Origin: Tanytarsus gracilentus
Lineage: Eukaryota; Arthropoda; Insecta; Diptera; Chironomidae
DNA: 64,000 nt
NCBI GenBank assembly: GCA_038502055.1
Contig: JAXRKN010000044.1
Location: forward strand, 964,001-1,028,000
Reading direction: 5' to 3'
This document shows, piece by piece, positions 37,591-46,922 of this stretch. The notes under the pieces were generated by a model, which had not been told where the DNA came from, ran no database searches, and saw nothing but the letters and a program-made list of their open reading frames with translations. The translations under genes and the position numbers were made by a program. How positions within the stretch are numbered: position 1 is the first letter of the stretch; every line of letters starts with the position of its first letter.

Positions 37591-38184
37591 ATGGCAATGT
37601 TACCGATTTTATTAGACATGGTTGATGAAATTTATGACAATCTCGAGAAGCCAAATACGAGTGAAAACATGCCGTTTATCTACCTTCCACGTGGTAACTG
37701 TCATCGAAGACCAACTAGTCGTTGTCACATGAGGAATGGATGCAACTACAGAAAATGTTCAGAAATTTCAAAATGTCCAAAGCAAAACCAAAAGTCTTCA
37801 GATGATTATCAAGTTTCACTTGATGTGAGTACATTCAATACAGAAGAAATTTCGGTCAAAGTGAAGGGAAATGAAGTCATTGTGGCGGGAGAACATGCAG
37901 CGCGTCCGGATGAACACGGATTTATTTCACGTCAATTCACTCATCGCTATGTCATACCAGAAACTTTTGACATGAACACAGTCGCAACAACTTTAGACGC
38001 TGTCGGAAAAATGACAATCAGAGCTGAGAAACGTAGACCTGCAGTTGAAGGACCTCAGGAGAGAATAATTCCAATTGAATGTGTTGCCAGCGTTGTTAAG
38101 AAGCCAGCACCTCAAGTTGAAAATGGCGAGAAAAAGGAGAAGAAGAAAGAGGGAGAATTCACTTTGGAGGATGTCGTTGAATAA
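37591..38184 (+). CDS. Small heat-shock protein with Cys-rich N-terminal insert, gene c
   Basis: Intronless, 197 residues, from ATG at 37591. It begins with LLDMVDEIYDN, as in genes b and d. Residues about 34-66 then hold five cysteines in a basic stretch (pattern NCHRR, SRCHMRNGC, YRKC, SKC) that the other three genes lack. The alpha-crystallin domain is at about 70-150, with FNTEEISVKVKGNEVIV, RPDEHGFISRQFTHRY and GKMTIRAEKR. ERIIPIE supplies the I-x-I motif. The C-terminal tail is Lys/Glu-rich and ends FTLEDVVE, similar to gene d. A holdase chaperone; the cysteines could allow redox- or metal-dependent behaviour, which is inference only. A TATA box and heat-shock element lie directly upstream. 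Confidence 0.92.
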   Translation: MAMLPILLDMVDEIYDNLEKPNTSENMPFIYLPRGNCHRRPTSRCHMRNGCNYRKCSEISKCPKQNQKSSDDYQVSLDVSTFNTEEISVKVKGNEVIVAGEHAARPDEHGFISRQFTHRYVIPETFDMNTVATTLDAVGKMTIRAEKRRPAVEGPQERIIPIECVASVVKKPAPQVENGEKKEKKKEGEFTLEDVVE

Positions 38185-38790
38185 TTTTTGACCTACTTTT
38201 GAATTATTTGCATTTTTAAATTTATTTATTTTATGATTTTTATGATAATACTTTTATACATTAATCTGGTCTATGTTATAAATATTTAATTTTAATTTTT
38301 TTAGAAAAATAAAAATTTTAGGAAACTAAAAAAATTTAAGGTTTTTTCTTTTTACAGTTTTGCAGATTTTTTTTAAAGAAATAGTTAGCACCATCCGACA
38401 GTTTTCAAAAAAATTATATATTTTCTACATCTTTGCACGTTTTACGCGTTGCGCCACGCTCGATTTCTTTTCTTTTTAAATTTGAATAGTCGCCGTTAAA
38501 AACTTACAGATTATTTTCAGAGATGGACAATTACAAAAAATATATTGGCTTTTCTCTGGTTATTTTAGCAAAACAAAAATGCAAAAAATTAAAAAATCAA
38601 TAAATTATTTTATAATTAAAAATTTTACAAAAAATAAATTTAATTTAGTTCACTTAAAAGTTCCAATTAATTTCGTTATTTTTCTGAATTATATTTTTTT
38701 ACATTCAATTAATCACATTTTAAAATAAAACTGTTAATTAAATTTGTTATGAAAGAAAATATTGTCAACATTTGATTTTTCCCACGCCTA
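38185..38790. other. Spacer between sHsp genes c and d
   Basis: Very AT-rich 3' flank of gene c. No gene seen. Confidence 0.6.
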
Positions 38791-38967
38791 TGATGTCATA
38801 ATAAATTTTTTCCCACACTCATGACGTCATAGTTATTTTTCCTTTCGTTTCCCGAAAATTCTCGAATTAATTTTTATTCGGAATGCAAGAATGTTCTGGA
38901 TAATTATACTATTTTTTTATGACGATGTATTCGAGAAAATTCTTGGATGCACAGTTCTCTATATAAT
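38791..38967 (+). promoter_or_regulatory. Heat-shock promoter of sHsp gene d with CRE-like sites
   Basis: Three heat-shock elements are visible: GAAaaTTCtcGAA at 38854-38866, GAAtgTTCtgGAt at 38889-38901 and TTCgaGAAaaTTC at 38930-38942. A TATATAAT box follows near 38960-38967. Upstream, a palindromic TGACGTCA (38822-38829) and a near copy TGATGTCA (38791-38798) sit in duplicated CCCAC-containing sequence, resembling ATF/CREB sites. Confidence 0.8.
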
Positions 38968-39125
38968 GCGATCTCACTCGTGCACAGGCGTCAGAAAATT
39001 TTCAAACAGCAAAGAGAGAAGACTTGAAAGCAGGAAAAATATTTAAAAGGAAAATTTGCCAAAGTGAAAAAAGATTAAAATCAATTAAATTAAAAGTATT
39101 TGGATTATTTGTGAAAAAGAAAAAA

Positions 39126-39671
39126 ATGGCATTAATATCACTATTGGGAAAGGTTGATGAAATCTATGAAACCTTGGAGCGTTCAATCCAAAATGACGGA
39201 GACATTTCTTTCCTGTTTAAACCTCACACAAAAGGACAATTGCTGCACAGAAATGCTAGGATCCACCAAAGGAGCCCTCCGACAAAAATACCCCACGAAT
39301 TTCAAACAACTATCGACGTTCAATCATTTGAGCCCGAACAGATTTCAGTGAAAGTTAAAGGACGTGAAGTTATAGTTGAAGGCAAACATGATGAGCGTGC
39401 GGATGAACATGGATTTATTTCTCGCCAATTTACACGCCGCTTTGTCATACCAGAAACTTATGACATAGATACAATTGCGACCACTTTAGACACTGACGGT
39501 AAAATGACAATCAAAGCTCAAAAACCAAAAGCAGTTGAGGGTATAAAAGAGCGTGTCATTCCGATTGAACGTGTTGCCAGTGAGGTTGAGCAGCCATCAG
39601 CACCGGTCGAGAACGTTGTCGAGGAAAAAAAGAAAGATCCTGAATATAAGTTAGAAGATGTTCGAGATTAA
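39126..39671 (+). CDS. Small heat-shock protein (alpha-crystallin domain), gene d
   Basis: Intronless, 181 residues, starting at the ATG at 39126 (MALISLLGKVDEIYETLE), chosen because it aligns with the start of gene c; the frame is open upstream to 39024, but the upstream residues are Lys-rich and unlike the family. The alpha-crystallin domain is at about 60-143: FEPEQISVKVKGREVIVEGK, DEHGFISRQFTRRFVIPETYD and TDGKMTIKAQKP. ERVIPIERVAS holds the I-x-I motif. The tail ends YKLEDVRD. High identity to gene c over the domain suggests a tandem duplication. It carries the strongest heat-shock promoter of the cluster. Confidence 0.93.
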   Translation: MALISLLGKVDEIYETLERSIQNDGDISFLFKPHTKGQLLHRNARIHQRSPPTKIPHEFQTTIDVQSFEPEQISVKVKGREVIVEGKHDERADEHGFISRQFTRRFVIPETYDIDTIATTLDTDGKMTIKAQKPKAVEGIKERVIPIERVASEVEQPSAPVENVVEEKKKDPEYKLEDVRD

Positions 39672-40312
39672 AAATTATTCGATTTGTATTTAATTTAATT
39701 ATTAAGGAAGGTTATTCGAGGCTAAGTCAATACTTTTTTCATTTTCAAGAAAAAGTTCCACTTTTCATTATGTTATCAATTTGCGAATTAATTATTTAGG
39801 CGTAATTATGTTACTTAAGAGATTTTAAGATAATAAAAATATTTCCCGCACAAATTTAAAAGTTCATAAATTTTCAGCTCAGTCACGCGACTCTCGTGCG
39901 GCAGGGTTGTGTTAAATTCGCTTGTGATTCACTTGTTAGAAATTCTTTTTTAAATTTTTTCATTTATTTTGTATAATTTTCGTGATTTTATCGACCATTC
40001 AAGTGCTTCTTTTACACTCGTGCCTTATCGTCGAGCGAATGCGAATGAAGAAAATTGTTAAGATTGGCCGAAAGTCGACTGAATTTTAATCCTCACTTTA
40101 GGTTTGCATCGGAATTTTTTGTAAAGGCATTATTTATTATTGAGAAATTCTTATCTCACTCCACCCTCTTTTTTCGCTTATAGTTTTTATCTAAATACAC
40201 CGAATAAATGTGTGTGACACTCACATTTGACTCATAATTGTGCATCGCGTTGAAGATCCAGAGAGAAAACTGTAAAGATACAGCTAGCGAAAAAAAAAAT
40301 CAAATTTAATTG
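39672..40312. other. Spacer and 5' region of aPKC
   Basis: 3' flank of sHsp gene d, then the presumed promoter and 5' leader of aPKC. A TCAGTC initiator-like match occurs at 39879-39884. No TATA box is evident. Confidence 0.45.
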
Positions 40313-42309
40313 ATGCATAGAGGTGGATTTGCGACGTCAAAGATGCCCGTAGTCAATAGCAACAACAACAATGACTCGCTCGTGAATGACGTTAAAGTGA
40401 AAATCGCATACAATGGCGAGGTGCTCATCTTCTATATCGACGAAAACATCACGTACGAGGAGTTATGCAAAGAAATTCGAGGAATTTGTCGCTTTGCGTC
40501 TGATCAAGTCTTCACGATGAAGTGGATTGATGAGGAAAACGACCCGTGTACAATCAGCTGTCAGATGGAATTAAACGAAGCAATTCGTCTCTATGAGGTG
40601 AATCGTGATTCGGAGCTATTTATTCATGTCTTTCCAAATGCACCCGCCGCACCGGGACTCTCGTGCATTGGCGAAGATAAGAGCATATATAGACGCGGTG
40701 CGAGACGTTGGCGTAAGCTTTATCGCATCAATGGACACATCTTTCAAGCGAAGCGCTTTAATCGGAGAGCATTTTGTGCATTTTGTCACGATCGCATTTG
40801 GGGCTTGGGCAGGCAGGGTTTCAAGTGTATCCAATGTAAACTCTTGGTGCATAAAAAATGTCATAAGCTCCTTCAGAAGCCTTGCAATGAACAAATGGAA
40901 CCTGTTGATCATCGCATCGGAACAAATGGCGAGAGCGAACAAAAAATGGCACAGCCAGAAGTGCCAACGACCATGGTCGAATATCATCCGGGCGAGGGCG
41001 ATCAGGTTGCTGTGGAATCACCGTCACAATCGAATTCAGATGAGCCTCTCGAGCCCGGCACACAACGTCAGTATTCCCTCATCGACTTTGAACTTATTCG
41101 TGTTATTGGTCGCGGTAGCTACGCCAAAGTGCTCATGGTCGAATTGAAGAGGACGAAAAGAATTTATGCGATGAAAGTTATCAAGAAGGCTCTAGTTACG
41201 GATGATGAGGACATTGATTGGGTGCAAACGGAAAAGCATGTTTTTGAAACGGCATCCAATCATCCCTTCCTCGTCGGTCTCCATTCGTGCTTCCAAACAC
41301 CATCACGTCTCTTTTTCGTCATCGAGTTTGTTCGAGGCGGTGACTTGATGTTTCATATGCAGCGACAACGTCGATTGCCCGAAGAGCACGCTCGCTTTTA
41401 TGCGGCCGAAATCAGCTTAGCACTCAACTTCCTACACGAGAAAGGCATAATATATCGTGACTTGAAATTAGATAATGTGCTGCTCGATCACGAAGGACAC
41501 ATTAAGCTGACAGATTATGGTATGTGCAAGGAGGGAATTAAACCGGGCGATGCGACAGCTACGTTTTGCGGAACACCCAATTATATCGGTAAGTAAGGCT
41601 TGCTGTCTAATCAAGTTCATCGAACTCTCTGCGTCTCTCTCTTGACATCGTAAGCTCTTGACATTGTTTATAAACATTTTTACTCATTCCATTAGCTCCC
41701 GAGATTTTGCGTGGCGAGGATTATGGCTTCAGTGTCGACTGGTGGGCGTTGGGTGTTTTACTCTACGAAATGCTTGCTGGACGTTCACCCTTTGACATTG
41801 CTGGTGCTTCAGAAAATCCCGATCAAAACACAGAGGATTATCTTTTCCAAGTCATTTTGGAGAAAACCATTCGTATTCCACGTTCTTTGAGCGTAAAGGC
41901 TGCATCCGTTCTCAAAGGATTTCTCAATAAAAATCCCGCGGAACGACTTGGCTGCAGTCGCGAAGGTGCATTTATGGACATTGTGAATCATGCTTTCTTC
42001 AAGCAAATCGATTGGGATCTTTTAGAGCAGAAGCAAGTGACGCCACCGTTCAAACCGAGATTAGATTCCGACAGAGATATCAGGTGAGTGACGACATTTC
42101 GTGTCCCCCTTACTCATTAATAAAATCAATATTTTTCTTCCAACTGATCTTACAGGGAGGATTTGGCGAATTTCCCGCCCGAGTTCACGGATGAACCGGT
42201 TCAATTAACACCTGACGATGAGCGTGTCATCGAGAAAATCGATCAATCCGAATTCGAGGGCTTTGAATACGTTAATCCCCTCCTTATGTCACTTGAGGAC
42301 TGTGTATAA
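40313..42309 (+). CDS. aPKC: Atypical protein kinase C
   Basis: Exons 40313-41588, 41696-42083 and 42156-42309 (introns 107 and 72 bp, GTAAGT and GTGAGT donors) give 605 residues, the usual aPKC length. A PB1 domain at about 26-108 binds Par-6-type partners. The pseudosubstrate is at about 124-137 (IYRRGARRWRKLY, Ala where the substrate has Ser). A C1 zinc domain at about 142-191 lacks diacylglycerol-type context, as in atypical isoforms. The kinase domain starts near 259: GRGSYAKV, Lys288, YRDLKLDN with Asp383, DYG at 401-403 in place of DFG, activation-loop Thr417 before FCGTPNYIAPE. The C-terminal hydrophobic motif is FEGFEY, with an acidic residue replacing the phosphosite, another aPKC hallmark; the protein ends SLEDCV. 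It sets apical-basal cell polarity with Par-6 and Par-3. The start is the first in-frame ATG; MPVVN at residue 11 is an alternative. Confidence 0.97.
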
Positions 42310-42990
42310 ATGATTAATTTATATACAAAGGTGTGAGAAACGACGGCGGGATCATGTCAGCATCATTAAGCATTTCAGTATCGTTAATATTTCTCTTATA
42401 TTAGATTTGATACTCCGAAAAAAAAACTTTTCCATCAACTCGCCCACATCTTATATATTTCCTTCCCTCTCCAATGTGAAAGTAATTCATTCAAAAAGTT
42501 TTTCTTTACCATCACCAAACAAGTTCAACCAATACTACATCTCGAACACATAAAAGGGTAATTTTTTATATTACTTCTTCCTTTTCTTCCATTCAAATCC
42601 TCCCCGAAGGAGACCACACAAAAAAATTCTGTTCATTCTCTCTTTCATCACCATTATTGACTTATATTATTACTTAGAATATAAATTATGCGTAAATTCT
42701 GAGAGAGAATGATAAAACTTTTAATTTTATTGAGACATTCCAATTGAGGGCAGTGAACATGTAGCATTTTTTTTTATTCAAATAATTTTTTTTTGATTAA
42801 AGACAAACACACACAAGTGGGCAACTAATTACTTATTGAGAAAGAGAATTTTTACGTAAATATAGGCGAAGGTCGAGAGATAAGTGTGTGAGCAAGATAA
42901 AAAGTGGTTCTCTCGTTATTTCCTTTCAATTCACGACTAAATGTTGAAATTTACCTTAAAAAATTGATAACACGCTCCATTAGATTTTTA
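42310..42990. other. 3' flank of aPKC
   Basis: Presumed 3' untranslated region and flank, AT-rich. No gene seen. Confidence 0.5.
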
Positions 42991-43031
42991 GCGTAACCCA
43001 CAAAGTGGTGTAACGCTTATATGCTCGTGAT

Positions 43032-43093
43032 TCCGTCCGTCCGTCCGTCCGTCCGTCCGTCCGTCCGTCCGTCCGTCCGTCCGTCCGTCCGTC
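43032..43093. repeat. (GTCC)n tetranucleotide repeat
   Basis: About 15 uninterrupted GTCC/TCCG units, GC-rich in an AT-rich region, near the left end of the repeat element at 42991-43959. Confidence 0.95.
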
Positions 43094-43260
43094 TGCACAA
43101 GCGAGATCTCGGTCCCTGGACCAGCTAGAGACTTCTAGTTTTCGCCAGATGGTAGCTCTTAGGGTCTATATGTGCAGGCACTGACTATTTTTTAAGTCAT
43201 GACCTATGGTCGTGCCATGGACGGCCATAACGTCCATTTTTCATACAAATTTTCTCTTAT

Positions 43261-43860
43261 ATGGCTTCATGGGTATCGTTGAACTCGTGATTGGACCAGA
43301 AATCGATTGGCATTGATTCGTAACTTGACCAGGAATCGATTGACATACATGATTTTTCGAGTCGTGACCTATGGTCGTGCCACAGACAGCCAAAATGTCC
43401 ATTTTTCAGAACTATGGCTTCATGGGTATCGTTGAACTCGTGATTGGACCAGGAATCGATTGATGTAGATGATTTTTGAGGAATGTCCATCATGGCTGGC
43501 CAGCAGTGCCACGGACAGCCAAAATGTCCATTTTTCAGAACTATGGCTTCATGGTTCTTACTCGTTTGGCGGAATGATGGATTTGTTTTTGATGAATGTC
43601 CATCATGGACGGCCAGTAGTGCCACGGACAGCCATAATGTCCATTTTTCAGAACTATGGCTTCATGGGTATCGTTGAACTCGTGATTGGACCAGGAATCG
43701 ATTGATATAGATGATTTTTGATAAATGCTAATCAAGGCCGGCCAGTAGTGCCACGGACAGCCAAAATGTCCATTTTTCAGAACTATGACTTCATGGGTAT
43801 CGTTGAACTCGTAATTGGACCAGGAATCTAATGACATAGACGATTTTTAAGGACTGGTCG
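43261..43860. repeat. Tandem repeat, unit about 129 bp
   Basis: The words ATGGCTTCATGG, GTATCGTTGAACTCGTGATT, GACCAGGAATCGATTGA and GCCACGGACAGCCA recur in order. Copies of the first word lie at about 43261, 43414, 43543, 43656 and 43785 (spacings 153, 129, 113, 129), so some copies have insertions or deletions. Confidence 0.88.
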
Positions 43861-43959
43861 AACAGGACTGCCACGGACAGCCAAAGTGTCCGGATTGACT
43901 TAAACTCATTTTTTATGCACTTGATTTTCAAACACTGATCTGTTACAAGTGGGTTACGC

Positions 43960-46799
43960 GGCAACACCCACGTGTGGGTTTTGAAACATTTTTTTCTCTA
44001 TGCTAAATTATTCCTACAATTCGCTTTTATTCACATATGGCGTGCTGACGGCATGACATACATAAAACACATCATTACGTATCATCGACATATAATTTTC
44101 TCCTCTTTCTAATTCCTACCTTCTAAATATTACACAACGAGCTGAAATTTCTCACTCGCGCCTATGATGGCAAATTTTTTCATTCAATAATTATTTTGTG
44201 CGCGCTACGCTCATACAGAGTCGCATACATTAAGCTGGTGTTGATATGAAAGGATAAATTAGTTTGATTGAATAGAAGCATGCATGCATGAGTGGCAAAA
44301 TATTTATACTTTCATAAAAATTCTTTCTCGCTTCTATCTCGTTAACATTCAGCACATAAATGAAAATGTACCGGGGCGTCTTTATTTGAATTCTTAATGA
44401 TGAGAACGACATTTTGCCGCACAAATCTCTCGCTGATTAATTAAAGGAGAGACGTTTATTATCCATGGCATAAAAGCGAGGTCTTAAGTGGCGAACTTTT
44501 TTTATTTATGAAATTTTTGGATTAATTACAGTCAGTAACAAAATTCAGTATTAAAGAAAATTCTTCTAATTAATTCATTAATTCTAAAAATGAACTTGAA
44601 AATTTCGGAATCCAAAAATTTTTACTGGATTGCTTTAAAATCTTCATTTAAATTCCTGTAACCCTAATTCCATCTCATTTGAGACCTCGATTACCTCTAA
44701 AATTCACCACAATGTGTGATTTCCGTTCTCCATAAGGCAAGACGCGCCCTCGCAAAGAGATAAAAATGAATAGCACATGAGAAATCCATTTTCATTCGAT
44801 AAAAAAGGCATTCATTACCTCTTTTTTTTATTTCAATCGGCTCAGCACATTTCTTTTCGTTTTTATCATAGACGACATTTTCATTTCCTTCCTTTCACTC
44901 TTTTGTATTCACTCAATTTCACCTCATTTTGATTTTCGACCACAGCAAAAAAGGAAAAAGAGAAAGCTAAAGGGAATCAGAAAGTCTGCCTTGATGTAGA
45001 TTAGACGAAGCGACAATTTTCTTTTCCACCGTCAACGTTTGGCTGTTACTTCCTCGAGATAAGAGAGCGTAAAAATTTATTGATATCGATTTGTCATGAA
45101 ACACAATGGTGTGTGGTTAAATGGCGGTGGTGTGTGTATGCTCATGTTTGTTGAGAGACTCTCACAGTATTTAATGAGAAGACAAATCGCAATTTACGTA
45201 ATATTTTTCCAATCAACTTTAATGTGTACCAATTTAACTTAATTTACTTGACTTTTAAAAAATTGATAATCAAAGCTCAATGAGAATTTTTTTTATAAAA
45301 AAGCTGGTGAGCTTGTAAAATTTTGCTACACTTAAATAAAATAGTTACTTAAAGTTTATTAAATAAAAATATTTTATTACCTATATTTTTATAACTTAAT
45401 CATTAACATAGTATTGAAACATTTTGGCGTCCAATTAAAAGTATTTAAAAGACATAAATTTACAGATATGTGTGAAAATATATGCGAAAAAGTTATTGAA
45501 ATAAATAAACATTATCGTGAAAAACAAAAATTTCTCTCGTTATAGATTTTAGAATTTTTTTCTAGTATTTCTAATTTTTAAAAATTATTTTAAAAGAACA
45601 TAATGGAAAGTGAAACGCTCCACTGCAAAGATGTAAACAAATCTTCACATGTCGAGGAATTTTAAAAACATCAAAATATTCCCACAGCAAATACGAATAA
45701 ATTATTGCTCATGTACCATTTTCATTTCAGCTCAATAAATAACCGAAAAAAATCTCAATCTACCGCGGTACATCAAATGTACGACTTTTCTCTCCGAATG
45801 AGAGATTAAGGTTTTCGTGGGAGCGTCAAAGAAGAAGAGAACTCTTAACGCGCAAAATTTTCGAGCAATGTTAAAAAAAGTTTTTAATCCAACTTTCTTC
45901 TTGATTTTCTTTCCTTTAAAATAAATTGTTTAACTCGAATGTGTTAGATGAGTTTATTTCATTTCTCTCACAATTTATGAATCATTTTGATGACAGAACA
46001 GATGGATTGAAGCAGAATAAGAAAGAAGAAGCCTGAGACGTGAGTTTCTCACTCGTTTAAATCCTTAAAGAAAAGTTGAAAATTTAATTTCATGCTTTTT
46101 TGGTGAAAATTCCTTTGAGATTGCAAAAATTTTGTACGACATTTATTAATAAAAACTTTTTGCTGAGATTTAAATTTTTTGGCTTCGGATGAAAGTTGTT
46201 CTGAAGGGATTTTAATTTTGAAATGGGGTTCTTTTGTACACTAAATAAATTTAATTAAATTTCATATTTTAGTTCCACGTTTTTGCTCAAATTATTTTTT
46301 TCTTGTTCAAAATTATCTCAAAATCTTGTAAGTTCGCACTTGACCTTTCCTAAAATTTTCTCATACACAATGGAGGCAAAATGAATGTCATTAATTCGAC
46401 TCGATCCATGGGAAAATTCTCCCTCGCGACTTTACCTTCCTCAATCTAAAAAAACTTTTCTTTCGTTTCCACCATTTTTTACACTCACTTTCTTATCACA
46501 AAAGGCAAAAATTGAAGAATTTTTTTTTGTGCCATACAAAAAAGCACTCGAAGGCATGAATCGAATGTCGAGTGGATTTTCTTTCTATAAAAAGACATTG
46601 ATGAATAAAAGCGGTAAAAATTGAGGGAGAATGAGAGAAAAAAATTGATGGGAACAAAGAGCAATCGGTGCTTTTGGATAATTGGATTTTTAATTGGGAT
46701 CCCCCACTTCGGCTTGAGTGGTAATTTATTGTAGACGGTTGAAAAAAAGAAGAATAATGGACGGAGAGTCAAAAGTCATTAAATAAATGACCTACTTAC
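43960..46799. other. Non-coding region
   Basis: AT-rich; no supported gene, exon or clear repeat. Confidence 0.45.
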
Positions 46800-46922
46800 C
46801 TTTATCACTAATTGGAGACTGCTGCAATAATTGATCGGATGAGATCGACGTAGTCGGTGGCAGTGGATATTTTTGCTGCAGATTAGAGCTACAAATTGCC
46901 GTCGTCCACAGCGTCTGCAGAC
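46800..46922 (-). CDS. Isolated internal exon, possibly upstream exon of paralogue 1
   Basis: The minus strand shows a strong acceptor (TTCTTTTTTAG) and a strong donor (AAAG|GTAAGTA) bounding 123 nt. The reading frame LQTLWTTA ... YPLPPTTSISSDQLLQQ ends in phase 1. That phase fits the acceptor of exon 1 of paralogue 1 at 30415, giving ...SPISDKE-MDEM, and also the PPxY exon of paralogue 3 at 4450. A second frame is also open. The Ser/Gln/Pro-rich composition fits the linker type of these proteins. If it joins paralogue 1, the intron would be 16.4 kb and contain the sHsp cluster and aPKC. Upstream coding sequence with the start codon was not found. Confidence 0.5.

Larger units (their letters stand above)
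42991..43959. mobile_element. Repeat element with inverted termini and internal tandem array
   Basis: It begins GCGTAACCCAC at 42991 and ends with the inverted copy GTGGGTTACGC at 43949-43959. Inside are a (GTCC)n tract and then a unit of about 129 bp repeated about five times. No target duplication is visible, and no transposase or reverse transcriptase frame. Frames read through the array are an artefact of a period divisible by three. Probably a non-autonomous repetitive element whose class I cannot fix. Confidence 0.6.

Noticed and set aside
39024..39125. Upstream extension of sHsp gene d
   Set aside because: No ATG, Lys-rich sequence unlike family members, and the ATG at 39126 aligns with the start of gene c.
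43257..43837. Overlapping open frames on both strands through the 129-bp array
   Set aside because: They arise because the repeat period is divisible by three; no start context, no domain, and present on both strands.
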